64,000 bases of DNA from Cohnella hashimotonis (GTDB lineage: Bacteria > Bacillota > Bacilli > Paenibacillales > Paenibacillaceae). Under the pieces are notes generated by a model. That model had not been told where the DNA came from. It ran no database searches and saw only the letters and a list, made by a program, of their open reading frames with translations. The stretch is from the NCBI RefSeq assembly GCF_030014955.1, contig NZ_JAGRPV010000001.1, positions 5,518,001 through 5,582,000 on the forward strand, given 5' to 3'. Both the position numbers and the translations under genes were made by a program. Shown piece by piece: positions 33,105-42,900 of the stretch; the stretch's first letter is position 1, and each line of letters begins with the position of its first letter.

Positions 33105-33295
33105 CGGATTTCCAGTTCCGATCTGCCCGCTTCGCCCCCTCACCGCTCCATCCACCCCACTCGCTCTATCTCCTTCACTCGCTCCATCTCTCTCACCCGC
33201 TCCATCCCCCACTCAATCCACTATCCCGTTTGTCGCTCTATCCGTTCCTCGCTCTGTCCCGACTAATTGCCCGACTGCCCAACCGCCTACCGACC
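33105..33295. other. Pyrimidine-rich degenerate repeat tract
   Basis: The plus strand is strongly C/T-biased and repeats variants of CTCGCTC/CTCCATC and TCTATC at irregular 12 to 20 base intervals. It is the mirror of the G-rich tract at 32650-32910, and together they flank the 24-bp elements. No gene was seen. Confidence 0.6.
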
Positions 33296-33317
33296 TTTCG
33301 TGCGCGCAAATGAAAAA

Positions 33318-33343
33318 CCCCCTGCCGATCGATCGGCAAGGGG
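33318..33343 (-). terminator. Terminator of the FMN reductase gene
   Basis: Self-complementary TGCCGATC/GATCGGCA extended by CCCC/GGGG across one mismatch, followed on the minus strand by GGTTTTTC. It lies 30 bases past the reductase stop codon. Confidence 0.82.
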
Positions 33344-33372
33344 TGCTTGTTCACGCTGCAATTCGAGCCGAA

Positions 33373-33912
33373 TTACTTGCGAATCGTCTTCAGGCCCGTA
33401 GACCAGGAAATGACCTGATCCAGCATCTGCCCAAGAGAGGTTGCCTGCACGTCCTTCGGCTTGAAAACGGAGCCGTTCTCGAAGTCGGTGAACAGCGAGA
33501 GCGCCGGGTGCACGCGCACGTCCGCGACCGACAGCTCGCCGAGGATGCCGCGGAGATGCTCCGCCGCGCGGGCGCCGCCGACCGAGCCGTACGACACGAT
33601 GCCGGCAGCTTTGTCGTTCCATTCCTTGCGCACGTAGTCCAGCGCATTCTTAAGCGCGCCCGTGATGGAGTGGTTGTACTCCTGCACGATGAATACGAAC
33701 CCGTCGCAGCTGTCGACCTTCTGCGTCCACGCGGCCGCGCCGGATGCGTCCTGACCAGGCTCGCCGAGCAGCGGCAGCTTGAAATCCGCGATGTCGATGA
33801 TCTCGTATTCGGCGTCGCCGCGCTTGTCGGCGAGCGCCTTCACCCATTCTCCTACTTGCGGACTGAGGCGGCCTTCGCGCGTGCTGCCCAGGATAATGCC
33901 GATCTTCAACAT
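33373..33912 (-). CDS. NADPH-dependent FMN reductase
   Basis: Flavodoxin-fold oxidoreductase of 179 residues, cytoplasmic. The phosphate-binding loop of FMN is GSTREGRLSPQVGEW at residues 9-23. The segment FVFIVQEYNHSITGALKNAL corresponds to the family's PEYN motif (here QEYN), followed by the SYGSVGGARAAEHL flavin-binding region. Length is typical. It probably reduces FMN, quinones or azo compounds. Single gene with its own terminator. Confidence 0.93.
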   Translation of the reverse strand: MLKIGIILGSTREGRLSPQVGEWVKALADKRGDAEYEIIDIADFKLPLLGEPGQDASGAAAWTQKVDSCDGFVFIVQEYNHSITGALKNALDYVRKEWNDKAAGIVSYGSVGGARAAEHLRGILGELSVADVRVHPALSLFTDFENGSVFKPKDVQATSLGQMLDQVISWSTGLKTIRK

Positions 33913-34040
33913 TAGATTTCCTCCCTTGGCCTTAAATAGAATTCAATTTATTGTATCATCTTGCTCCAGACTTATCCAAAGTCTGTCCGATTATGCCGCG
34001 GCTCCCGGATATCGCCGAATCGTGCCACGGCCGCGAGTAA

Positions 34041-34895
34041 CTAGGTACGTGATCCGGGCGCCGCGTACGACGCTTCCGGCAGCTCGACCATCGCAGGCGA
34101 TGGCGCGATCCCAAGGCAGCGGCACATGAGCGGAGCCAGCAGCAGCTGCGGCAGGGCGGACTCGCCGCGTCCCCGCTCCAGCATAAAGCGCGCGTCGCCC
34201 AGCAAATAAAGCGGGACGCTCCGCTCCTCGGCCGCCGTGCCGCCGTGCTGACCGGACGCGCTCATCCCGTGGTCGGAGGTGACGAGGATGCGGTAGCCGC
34301 GCAGCAGCCAATCCGGGACGAGCGACGCCAGCATGCCGTCCGCCGCACGCACGGCCGCTTCGTACTGCGCGCTCTCGCCGCCGAACTTATGGCCCGCGTC
34401 GTCGATGTTCATCGTATGGACGTACAGAAAATGCGGGTCGTACGCCTTGCGCAGATGCTCGGCATCCGCGAACAGATGGCTGTCGGGATAGTGGTCCTCG
34501 AAGTAAAAGACGCCATGCTGAATCGGCCTGTCCGCGTCATGCTGATGGCGGTCCGTCAAAGGGTGGAACGGTGCCGCGTTATACAGCTCGCTGACCCAAT
34601 GATAAGCTGCCGCCGCCGTCCGCAGTCCGGCGTCGGTCGCCAGATGGAACACGCTCCGCTCACGGCTCAGGCGTGCGATATGGTTGGCCGCGATGCCGTT
34701 CTGCGCGGCGGGCGTGCCGGTCAGCAGCACCTCGTAGAGCGGTCGCGACAGGCTGGGCAGCTCAGACCTGACTTTATGGCAGACCGCTTCGCCCTGCTCG
34801 GTCAGATGCTCCATATAGCCAAGATAACGGCGCGCGGCGTCGTATCTTAGTCCGTCCAACACCACGACGACAAGCTTCGGGGACGATGGGTTCAT
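34041..34895 (-). CDS. Alkaline phosphatase superfamily enzyme (phosphodiesterase/phosphonoacetate-hydrolase-like)
   Basis: Cytoplasmic metal-dependent hydrolase of 284 residues without signal peptide. Metal-site signatures of the superfamily are visible: Asp14 in VVVVLDGLRYD, a nucleophile Ser/Thr candidate in LPSLSRPLYEVLLTGT, MNIDDAGHKFG, and SDHGMSASGQHGG with the second metal pair. It resembles nucleotide pyrophosphatase and phosphonoacetate hydrolase proteins. The ATG at 34895 has AGGAGG nine bases upstream. It is the last gene of the importer operon 39698-34041, so it probably acts on the imported phosphate- or phosphonate-containing compound. Confidence 0.85.
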   Translation of the reverse strand: MNPSSPKLVVVVLDGLRYDAARRYLGYMEHLTEQGEAVCHKVRSELPSLSRPLYEVLLTGTPAAQNGIAANHIARLSRERSVFHLATDAGLRTAAAAYHWVSELYNAAPFHPLTDRHQHDADRPIQHGVFYFEDHYPDSHLFADAEHLRKAYDPHFLYVHTMNIDDAGHKFGGESAQYEAAVRAADGMLASLVPDWLLRGYRILVTSDHGMSASGQHGGTAAEERSVPLYLLGDARFMLERGRGESALPQLLLAPLMCRCLGIAPSPAMVELPEASYAAPGSRT

Positions 34896-34948
34896 GCATG
34901 CTCTCCTCCTTTAATCTCGTGGTCTCTCCTTAGATCTCCGTCTCTCTT

Positions 34949-35734
34949 TTAATTGGCCACCGTCCATTGCAAACGGTGCGCGCGCAGCAGCTGCGTCCAC
35001 TCCCGCGGCGCGGCGACATTGCTGACGATCGTATGGACGCTCCGCAGCGGAACGATCTCCACGAAAGCTTCCTTGTTCAGCTTGGAATCGTCCGCGAGCA
35101 CGATCGTCTGCCCGGCCGCTTCCGCCATTCGCCTGGACATGCCGGTCTCGCCGAGATCGTAATCGCTGATGCCACGGTTCGGCGACACGCCGCCGACCGA
35201 GATGAAAGCCTTGTCGACCCGGAACTGCGAGATCATCCGCTCGGCCATCGTGCCGGACATCGACTGCTGTTCCGGGTTCAGCTCGCCGCCGATGACGATG
35301 ATCTTGCCTGTGAAACGCCCCCCGTTCAGCGACTCCATCAGATGATAGGCTACGGCAAGGGAGTTGGTCAGCACGGTGAGCCGCTCGCAGCCCGAGATCG
35401 CTTTGGCCAGCTCCAGCGTCGTCGTGCCGACGTCGATCGCGATCGTGTCGCCGGACGAGATGAGCGCGGCGGCAGCGCGGCCGATCCGTTCTTTCTCCTG
35501 CGCTTTCTCCTTCTGACGCTGCAAATAGGGAGGCTCGTAGTTGGTCGGCTTGCTCGGCACCGCGCCGCCGTACACGCGCTTCGCCAGCCCTTCGCGTTCC
35601 AGGTACAGCAGGTCGCGGCGCACCGTCTCCTCCGACACGGCGAACCGCAGCGACAGCTCGGGCACCTTGACCCGCCCGTCCAGCTTGAGCTGGTCCACGA
35701 TGACGCGCTTGCGTTCTTCCGACGAGATCGACAT
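34949..35734 (-). CDS. DeoR/GlpR family transcriptional regulator
   Basis: Repressor of 261 residues. The N-terminal helix-turn-helix is VKVPELSLRFAVSEETVRRD followed by LLYLEREGLAKRVYGGAV, the classic DeoR signature. The C-terminal sugar-phosphate-binding domain has IAIDVGTTTLELAKAI and VGGVSPNRGISDYDLGE. It starts five bases after the ATPase stop, so it is in the importer operon and probably autoregulates it in response to a phosphorylated metabolite. Confidence 0.93.
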   Translation of the reverse strand: MSISSEERKRVIVDQLKLDGRVKVPELSLRFAVSEETVRRDLLYLEREGLAKRVYGGAVPSKPTNYEPPYLQRQKEKAQEKERIGRAAAALISSGDTIAIDVGTTTLELAKAISGCERLTVLTNSLAVAYHLMESLNGGRFTGKIIVIGGELNPEQQSMSGTMAERMISQFRVDKAFISVGGVSPNRGISDYDLGETGMSRRMAEAAGQTIVLADDSKLNKEAFVEIVPLRSVHTIVSNVAAPREWTQLLRAHRLQWTVAN

Positions 35735-35739
35735 GTTCC

Positions 35740-36777
35740 TTAAGCTCCTTCTTTCTCCAGATGCAGCAACTGCGACTCGTCGAGCGCCAAGAGCACGGGG
35801 CTTTGCTCCGCGAGCGGCAGCGAGCGGCCGTCGTTCAGCGCGTCGATCGTGAGCCTCACGCCGGCGGCCTCAACGGTATAACGGATAACGTTGCCGAGAA
35901 TGGATACCGACCGGATCATCCCCTCGGCGATGCGCCGGTTGGGCTCGAGCGGCTCGGTCCTTCCGTTCAGAAGCACGACCGATTCCGGACGAATGGCGAA
36001 GCTGTGCGCCGTGCCCTTCACATTGCCGAACAACCGGGACGCGTCCGACCGGCTGAGCACGTTGTAGCTGCCCATGAACCGGGCGACGAATTCGGTCCGC
36101 GGCTTCGTGTACACCGTTTCCGGAGAGCCTTCCTGGACGATGCTGCCTTTGTTCATCAGGCATACGCGGTCGGACAAGGTCAGCGCCTCCTCCTGATCGT
36201 GCGTGACGAAAATCGTCGTCATGTTGAACTGCCGCTGGATCGCGCGAATCTCCGCACGGAGATTTTTGCGAATCTGCGCATCGAGCGCACTGAGCGGCTC
36301 GTCCAGCAGGAGCACCTTGGGACGGACGGCCAGGGAGCGCGCGAGCGCCACCCGCTGCTGCTGCCCGCCGGACAACTGCTGGGGATACGCGTCGCGCTTG
36401 TCTGTCAGTTCGACGATGGCGAGCAGCTCCTCGGACCTGTTTTTTCTCGCGGCCTTGTCGATGCCCCGCATCTTCAGGCCGTATTCGATATTTTGGCTGA
36501 CGGTCAGGTTCGGGAACAGCGCATAAGCCTGAAACACCATGCCGATCTCCCGGCTCCGCGGCGGCAGCTTGGCGATATCCTTGCCGTCCAGCAGAATTCG
36601 GCCGCCGTCCGTATCCGCAAGTCCCGCGATGCAGCGAAGCAGCGTGCTTTTCCCGCAGCCCGAAGGACCGAGCAGCGTTACGAGCTCGCCTTCGCGAATT
36701 TGCAGGTTGACGTCGTCAAGCACGTTCGCGTTGCCGTATCGCTTGCGGATGCTTTGCAGCTCCAGATAGTCGCTCAT
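35740..36777 (-). CDS. ABC importer ATPase (PotA/FbpC type)
   Basis: Cytoplasmic ATPase of 345 residues. Walker A GPSGCGKST, signature LSGGQQQRVALARSL, Walker B VLLLDEPLSALD, H-loop TIFVTHDQEEAL. The C-terminal about 100 residues form the TOBE-like regulatory domain (FAIRPESVVLLNG). Start choice: the ATG at 36777 overlaps the permease stop as ATGA; an upstream extension of the frame is antisense-like sequence within the permease. It energises the two permeases upstream. Confidence 0.95.
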   Translation of the reverse strand: MSDYLELQSIRKRYGNANVLDDVNLQIREGELVTLLGPSGCGKSTLLRCIAGLADTDGGRILLDGKDIAKLPPRSREIGMVFQAYALFPNLTVSQNIEYGLKMRGIDKAARKNRSEELLAIVELTDKRDAYPQQLSGGQQQRVALARSLAVRPKVLLLDEPLSALDAQIRKNLRAEIRAIQRQFNMTTIFVTHDQEEALTLSDRVCLMNKGSIVQEGSPETVYTKPRTEFVARFMGSYNVLSRSDASRLFGNVKGTAHSFAIRPESVVLLNGRTEPLEPNRRIAEGMIRSVSILGNVIRYTVEAAGVRLTIDALNDGRSLPLAEQSPVLLALDESQLLHLEKEGA

Positions 36778-37583
36778 CCTTTCATGCCTCCGTTCACTTT
36801 TTGGCCCAGCTTCATCAGCAATGCCGACAGAATCAAAATAAACACAAAGTAAGTGATGGCGATGGCGCTCGCCATATGGCCGCTCTCGCCCATTCGCTGA
36901 TACAGGTACACCTGGATCGTCTGGATGCGTCCGCCGACCAGCATGTTGGTCAGCACGAACTCGCCGAACAGCACCGAAAACGAGAGCAGCGCGGAGACAA
37001 GCACGCCGGGCCAAATATTCGGCAAAATGACCGTCGCGAGTGCTCGCATCCGGCTCGCGCCGAGCAGCTCGGCGGCGGAGAGCAGCGGGCCCGCCGATAC
37101 GGTCAGCAGACTGTTGCGGATGCCCTGGTACATATAAGGCAGCACGACGACGAAGTAGGCGCCAAGCAAAATATAGGCCGTGCCCGAAATATTGAGCGGA
37201 CCGGAAGAATAGGCGCGGATGAGTCCGACCGCCGCCACCACGCCGGGCACTGCGTACGGAAGCACCACGATCCCTTTCATGAGAGATTCCAGTCTCGGCA
37301 TGTAGATCGTAATGACGAACACCGCGGGCAGCATGACGAGCAGGCTGATCGCAACGCCGAGCAGGCATAGATAAAGCGACGTCCAGAGCGACTCCAGGAA
37401 ACGAAGATCTCGGAACATGCCGCTAAACCATTCTAGCGTCCAACGTGCCGGAAGCACCGTCGTCTGCCATTCTTTGGCGAACGCGTAGATGCAGGTGGCG
37501 AGCAGAGGCAGCATCAGATAGACCATCAGCAGCAGCATTAACGAGCGATGCGCGGGACCCGCCCGCTTGGTCGAAGCGTCCAT
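36774..37583 (-). CDS. ABC importer permease (PotC type)
   Basis: Inner-membrane permease of 269 residues with six helices. First helix LMLLLMVYLMLPLLATCIYAF, EAA loop AAELLGASRMRALATVILPN. It resembles spermidine/putrescine, ferric-ion and 2-aminoethylphosphonate permeases. The ATG at 37583 overlaps the stop of the previous permease as TGATG and has AGGAGG seven bases upstream; a GTG one codon earlier is less well placed. Partner of the gene at 37583-38521. Confidence 0.92.
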   Translation of the reverse strand: MDASTKRAGPAHRSLMLLLMVYLMLPLLATCIYAFAKEWQTTVLPARWTLEWFSGMFRDLRFLESLWTSLYLCLLGVAISLLVMLPAVFVITIYMPRLESLMKGIVVLPYAVPGVVAAVGLIRAYSSGPLNISGTAYILLGAYFVVVLPYMYQGIRNSLLTVSAGPLLSAAELLGASRMRALATVILPNIWPGVLVSALLSFSVLFGEFVLTNMLVGGRIQTIQVYLYQRMGESGHMASAIAITYFVFILILSALLMKLGQKVNGGMKG

Positions 37584-38521
37584 CACAGCTCCTCCTTGGC
37601 AGCGGCCGGCGCAGCTGGGGTCCAGGAACGAAGCTGACGACGGCGTTTAGGCGCAGCGTGCTGGCCGGCGCCCAGCACGGCGTCAAGTTTCCGAGTCCGC
37701 TGGGTCATTTTATGATTGAGAAAGACGGCGAGCAGCGTCGTCAGCGCGAGGATGACGGCGAGCGCATTGCCGAGCTGCGGCTGGTTGACGACGTCGCCCG
37801 CCACGAGCGAGCCGATCCGCACGGCCAGCAGGTTGTAGTTGCCGCCGACCAGCGCGTAGGCCGTCGCGTAAGCACCCATGGCGTTTGCGAACAAAATGCC
37901 CAAGGTGCCGAACACGGCCGGCGACAGCACCGGCAAGCCGACGCTCGTCCAGAACTGCCACCTGCTCGCGCCCAGCATGGACGCGGCTTCGCGCCACTGA
38001 TCCCGAATGCCGTAGAAGGACGGATACAGCAGCAGCAGCGCCAGCGGCACCTGGAAGTACACATAGACCAGAACGAGTCCCGACCAGCTGTACAAGTCGA
38101 AGTCGGCGAATACGCTCCAGCCCCACTGCTTGAACAGTAGCGTGAACACCCCGTTGCTGCCCAGCAGCACGATATAAGCGAAGGCGAGCGGTACGCCCTG
38201 GAAGTTCGACGTCATATTGGAGAGCATCAGCAGGCGGTCCCGCGTACGCGCCGGAAATCTCGTGATCGCATAGGCGCAGGCCAGGCCGACGACGATGCCG
38301 ATCGCGCTGGACGCGGCGGAGATAAGCAGGCTGTTTTTGATCGCTTGCATGTAGTAAGCGCTCTGTAGGATTCGCGCATAGAAGCCGAAGGAAATGCCCG
38401 AGCCTGTCGCGGGCTTCAGGCTGCCGGCCACCATGGATACGACCGGAATCAGTTGAAACAAAAGTACCATCGCCAAAAAAGGGACAAGCCCCAGCCACAT
38501 CCACCGGTTGCTCCGTTTCAA
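37583..38521 (-). CDS. ABC importer permease (PotB type)
   Basis: Inner-membrane permease of 312 residues. First helix MWLGLVPFLAMVLLFQLIPV, EAA loop EAASMLGASRWQFWTSVGLP. The C terminus has an unusual about 40-residue basic, Ala/Pro-rich cytoplasmic tail (KRRRQLRSWTPAAPAAAKEE). Start choice: the TTG at 38521 has AGGAG ten bases upstream; the GTG three codons earlier abuts the site. It follows the binding protein gene by about 70 bases that include a hairpin. Confidence 0.9.
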   Translation of the reverse strand: MKRSNRWMWLGLVPFLAMVLLFQLIPVVSMVAGSLKPATGSGISFGFYARILQSAYYMQAIKNSLLISAASSAIGIVVGLACAYAITRFPARTRDRLLMLSNMTSNFQGVPLAFAYIVLLGSNGVFTLLFKQWGWSVFADFDLYSWSGLVLVYVYFQVPLALLLLYPSFYGIRDQWREAASMLGASRWQFWTSVGLPVLSPAVFGTLGILFANAMGAYATAYALVGGNYNLLAVRIGSLVAGDVVNQPQLGNALAVILALTTLLAVFLNHKMTQRTRKLDAVLGAGQHAAPKRRRQLRSWTPAAPAAAKEEL

Positions 38522-38549
38522 ATGCGCCACGCTCCTGTCGGATAAGAGA

Positions 38550-38582
38550 GAGGCGCCTTCGGCAAGAAAGCGAAGACGCCTC
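38550..38582 (-). other. Intercistronic hairpin between binding protein and permease genes
   Basis: Imperfect stem GAGGCG/CGCCTC with an inner TTCG/CGAA pair, just past the binding protein stop on the minus strand. No T-run follows in that direction, so it more likely protects the upstream mRNA end than terminates. Confidence 0.5.
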
Positions 38583-38591
38583 GTAAAAAAA

Positions 38592-39698
38592 TCAGTTCAT
38601 GTGGACGAGAACGCGCTCCTGCCACAGCTGGGGAATCTGCTTGGCCGTCTCTTCCCACGCCTTGTAGTCGTTAACCGGCTTCACGTTCGTGTAGGCTTCC
38701 TTCGGCAGCAGCTTGGCAGCCACGTCGTCCGGCAGCTTCACGCTGTCGCGGATCGGTCTCGCGTAGCCCTTGGCCAGGTTGATCTGGCCCTCGTCGCTCA
38801 GGATATATTCGCGAGCAAGCTTGGCCGCGTTCGGATGCGGCGCGTACTTGTTGATGATCGTGGCGTAGCCGCTCACGACGCTGCCTTCGGCAGGAATCGC
38901 CACGTCGTATTGGTCCTTGCCGAGCTGATCGCTGTAATTGAGCGCGTTGAAGTCCCAGAGCAGCGTCACTTGCACTTCGCCCTTCTCGATGTTGGCGAGG
39001 CTCGCTTCGGCGTTGGAGAGGCGGCCTTCCTTCGCCAAGCCTTCGAAGTACGCGATGCCCGGCTCGATGTTCGTCTCGCTGCCGCCGAAGGCGATTGCTG
39101 CGGCCAGCACGGCCATCTGGGCTTGCGCAGCTTTGGTGACGTCGCCGACGATGATCTTGTAGTCGCCTTTCTTCAGATCTTCCCAGCTTTTGGGCGGGTT
39201 CGCGACCAGCTTTTTGTTGGTCAGGAATCCGATCGTGCCTTGATAGCCCACGATCCAGTGACCGTCCTGATCCTTGGCCCAGGCGGGAATTTCGTCCCAG
39301 TAAGAGGTTTTATAGGCTTGCGTAACGCCCTTGTCGATCGCGACCGAGCCGAAGGCGATGCCGACGTCGCCGATATCCGCGGTCGGCTTGTCCTTTTCCG
39401 CGTCGAACTTGGCGATCTCCTCGGCGCTCGACATATCGGTATCCGTATGAGAAAGGCCGTATTTCGTCTGCAGGTCCGCCCACGTATCTTTCCAGTTCGC
39501 CCATGTGTCCGGCATGCCGACGCTAACGACGGAACCTTCTTCCTTGGCGTTCTTCTCCAGATCCGCCAACGAAATTTCCTGCGGGGCGCCGCTCGCTTCC
39601 GCGCCGTCCGCGTTTTTCTCTCCGCATGCCGCCAGCGGCAGCGCGAGCGTGGTCAAAACAAGTCCCGCAGCCAATTTTCTTTTCAATGCGTTTTTCAT
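38592..39698 (-). CDS. ABC importer binding lipoprotein (spermidine/phosphonate type)
   Basis: Extracellular solute-binding lipoprotein of 368 residues. The signal peptide MKNALKRKLAAGLVLTTLAL ends in the lipobox LAAC with Cys25. The body has features of the PotD/FbpA/PhnS group: IGDVGIAFGSVAIDKGV, GTIGFLTNKKL and NPPKSWEDLKKGDYKIIVGD. First gene of the six-gene operon with two permeases, ATPase, DeoR regulator and an alkaline-phosphatase-superfamily enzyme. That enzyme suggests an organophosphate or phosphonate ligand rather than a polyamine (inference). Confidence 0.92.
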   Translation of the reverse strand: MKNALKRKLAAGLVLTTLALPLAACGEKNADGAEASGAPQEISLADLEKNAKEEGSVVSVGMPDTWANWKDTWADLQTKYGLSHTDTDMSSAEEIAKFDAEKDKPTADIGDVGIAFGSVAIDKGVTQAYKTSYWDEIPAWAKDQDGHWIVGYQGTIGFLTNKKLVANPPKSWEDLKKGDYKIIVGDVTKAAQAQMAVLAAAIAFGGSETNIEPGIAYFEGLAKEGRLSNAEASLANIEKGEVQVTLLWDFNALNYSDQLGKDQYDVAIPAEGSVVSGYATIINKYAPHPNAAKLAREYILSDEGQINLAKGYARPIRDSVKLPDDVAAKLLPKEAYTNVKPVNDYKAWEETAKQIPQLWQERVLVHMN

Positions 39699-39836
39699 GG
39701 TTTCCCCTTCACTCCCGCGTGGATTATTGTGGACTATGTCTATATTCTTGTTGTTTTCTCTCCTACTAGAGTGTAGTTGGGGACTATTTACGCTGGATTA
39801 TCCGAACCGGGCATGTTTGTTAAATCGTTTGGGGGA

Positions 39837-39864
39837 TTTATCGGAGAGACGAATCTAGTATAAT
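39837..39864 (+). promoter_or_regulatory. Candidate promoter of the S-layer-anchored protein gene
   Basis: A consensus TATAAT (39859-39864) lies 45 bases before the start at 39909. The best -35 match is TTTATC at 39837 with a 16-base spacer, only fair. Confidence 0.5.
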
Positions 39865-39908
39865 GTTGAAAAAGGCCATATTTTGTAAGAAGGAGATTTG
39901 CCCTTAAT

Positions 39909-42900
39909 ATGAAAAGAAAACTAGCGGGTCTCGTGCCTGCCGCGCTTGCGCTCGCCCTGGCGGCAGCTCCGATCGGCGCGTTCGCGGCCGGACCGAAGTT
40001 TCAAAGCGGGGGGCCCTCGTACACGATGAACGGCGGCTCGATCAACGATATCGCTTTTGCAGATCTGAACGGGGACGGGCATCTGGACGCGATCGTGAGC
40101 GATGTGAGCAATAACCGAATCGCGATATTTAAAGGAAACGGCGACGGGACGCTTCAGGCTACGCCCCAATACCTGGCAGTAGGCATAAGTCCGCGAGAGA
40201 TTGCGGTCGCGGATGTCGACGCCGACGGCTTCCCGGATCTCGCGGTTACCAGCTATAGCGACGACAAAATAACGATTATTCTCAGGAACGCCGACGGCAC
40301 GTTTAAGCCTGGTATCGCGTATGCGGCCGGAGACGGACCGTACGGAGTCGTCCCCGTCGATTTGAACAAAGACGGGCACCTGGATCTGGCGATCGCGGAC
40401 AACGACAGTTTTCAAGTTTCTATCCTCTACGGCAATGGAGACGGTACCTTCCAAGCCCTTGTGTCTCGCGCTGTTGGCAATTTTCCCCGTTATATTATCG
40501 TCGGCGACTTCGACAGGGACACACTCCCCGACCTGGCCGTCTCTAACACCGGCTCGGCGAATATCAGCGTGCTGCTTAATCAGGGAGACGGGACCTTTAA
40601 TCGCAGCGATTTTGGAGGCATGCTGACCCCGATGTACCTGGTGTCGGGAGAATTCAATGGCGACGGGATCGTCGATCTCGCGACCGCGGACAACGGCAAC
40701 CCCGGCGGCGCGGCCGTGTTGCTCGGCGTAGGCGACGGCTCCTTCCACACGGCCGTTCTGTACCACACCGATCCGGGTACCTATCCGAACGACATTGCGG
40801 CGGGCGATTACGATGGCGACGGCCGACTCGATCTGGCCGTCAAGAACCAGGGGGTGGGCACTCTCTCTTTCTTTAACGGCAACGCGGACGGAACGTTCCA
40901 GCCGAAGTTCGATCTGGCGATTAACGGTTATTTAGCCTCGGCCGACTTGAATGAGGACGGACTGGCGGATTTGGCTTATGCGTCCGGCGCGAGCTTTACT
41001 TTGATGAACAGCCCAGCAGAAGGCGAGCTGGCGTTTTCCTCGCCGACGTTTACGGTTGCGGAAAACGGCGGGAATGCGACGGTAACCGTCAACCGTACGG
41101 GCAGCGCCTACGGCCAGACCAAGGTTCGGCTCCAGACGTCGGACGGCTCTGCCGCCGCCGGCGCCGACTATACCGCCGTCGACGCGACGATCGTCTTCGG
41201 TCACGGCGAGACGACGAAAAACGTGACGGTGCCGGTAGCGGACAATTCGGTCCACGGTACGGACCGGACGTTCGGCGTGACGATCTCCGGTCCGACCAAC
41301 GGAGCGACGCTCGGCACGCAGACGAGCGCGATCGTCACCATTCAAGAGGACGACCCGGCGCCGGATACGACTGCGCCTACAATCGATGTTTCGAAGTTCG
41401 CTGCCGTCGACAACTACAGCGGCACGCAGGATCGGCTGGCCGGGGCAGCCGGCGCAGTAGGCGAGCCGGGGGCGGACGTGCGTGCCTTCCGCTGGAATGA
41501 CAGCAATAGCGACGGCATCGTGGACGCAGGTGAGCTCGGATTGGAGATCGCACTGGGCACAAGCGCTGCTGATGGCTCGGTCCCAGGCGCCGACATCGGT
41601 GACCTCGGGCCGGGAACCTACAAGTACGTCGTCACCGCCGAGGACGCCGCGAGCAACGAATCGCCGCGCACCGCGGCGGCAGCGGTCTCCGTCACGCTGG
41701 CGAAGGGCATCGCCCCGGACGTGGCCGATCCGACCTGGCCGACAGGTGTGGAGCTTGTGGGTGCCAACGTCACGCGCACCGGCGTCAAGCTGTCCTGGCC
41801 CGCTGCCGTCGACGACCGCGGCGTCGACCACTACGAGCTGACGCAGGACGGCGACTTGATCGACTCGCCTGCTGCGGCGACGTTGTCTTACGACGTCGCC
41901 GGGCTGACGGCCGGCACCTCGTTCGCGTTCGAGATCGTCGCCGTGGACGCCGCGGGTAACCGCAGCGCCCCGCTTGCAGCGACGGTGGCGACGTCACCGC
42001 TTGTCGATCCGGCCAAGTTCGCGGCCGTCGACAATTACGATGGAACGCCGGATCGGCTGACCGGTGCAGCCGGTGCAATCGGGCGTTCGGGCGCGACCGT
42101 GCGCGCCTACCGCTGGACCGACGCCGACACCGACGGCGTCGTTGATGCGGGCGAGCTCGGCACGGCCATCGCGCTCGGCACAAGCGCTGCCGACGGCTCG
42201 GTCGCGGCCGCCGACCTCGACGATCTTGCGCCAGGCGCGTACAAGTTTGTCGTCACGGCCACCGACGGCGCCGGCACCGAATCGCCGCGCACGGCGGCGG
42301 CAGCGGTCTCCGTCACGCTGGCGAAGGGCATCGCCCCGGACGTGGCCGATCCTACCTGGCCGGCAGGTGCGGAGCTTGCGGATGCGAACGTCACGCGCAC
42401 CGGCGTCAAGCTGTCCTGGCCCGCTGCCGCGGACGATCGCGGCGTCGACCACTACGAGCTGGCGCAGGACGGCGATCCGGTCGCCTCGCCTGCCGCGGCG
42501 ACATTGTCTTACGACGTCGCCGGACTGACGGCCGGCACCTCGTACGCGTTCGAGATCGTCGCCGTCGACGCCGCGGGCAACCGCAGCGCGCCGCTCTCCG
42601 CAACGGTGGCGACCTTACCGCTTGTCGATCCGGCCAAGTTCGCGGCCGTCGACAACTACGATGGCACGCCGGACAGGCTCTCCGCCGCGGCTGACGCCAT
42701 CGGTCGCGCCGGCGCGACCGTGCGCGCCTACCGCTGGACCGACGCCGACAGTGACGGCATCGCGGACGCGGGCGAGCTCGGGGCGGCCATCGCGCTCGGC
42801 ACGAGCGGCGCCGACGGCTCCGTCGCCGCCGCGGATCTCGGCGATCTGTCAGCCGGAACGTACAAGTTCATCGTGACCGCAACCGACGGCGCTAACGTAG

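Noticed and set aside
35740..37368. Long 542-codon version of the importer ATPase gene
   Set aside because: The extra N-terminal 197 codons lie antiphase within the permease gene; the ATG at 36777 overlaps the permease stop as ATGA and starts a normal-length ATPase.
38592..39698. Assignment of the binding protein as a polyamine transporter
   Set aside because: It resembles the PotD group, but the linked phosphatase-superfamily enzyme and DeoR regulator argue against polyamines, so no ligand is named.
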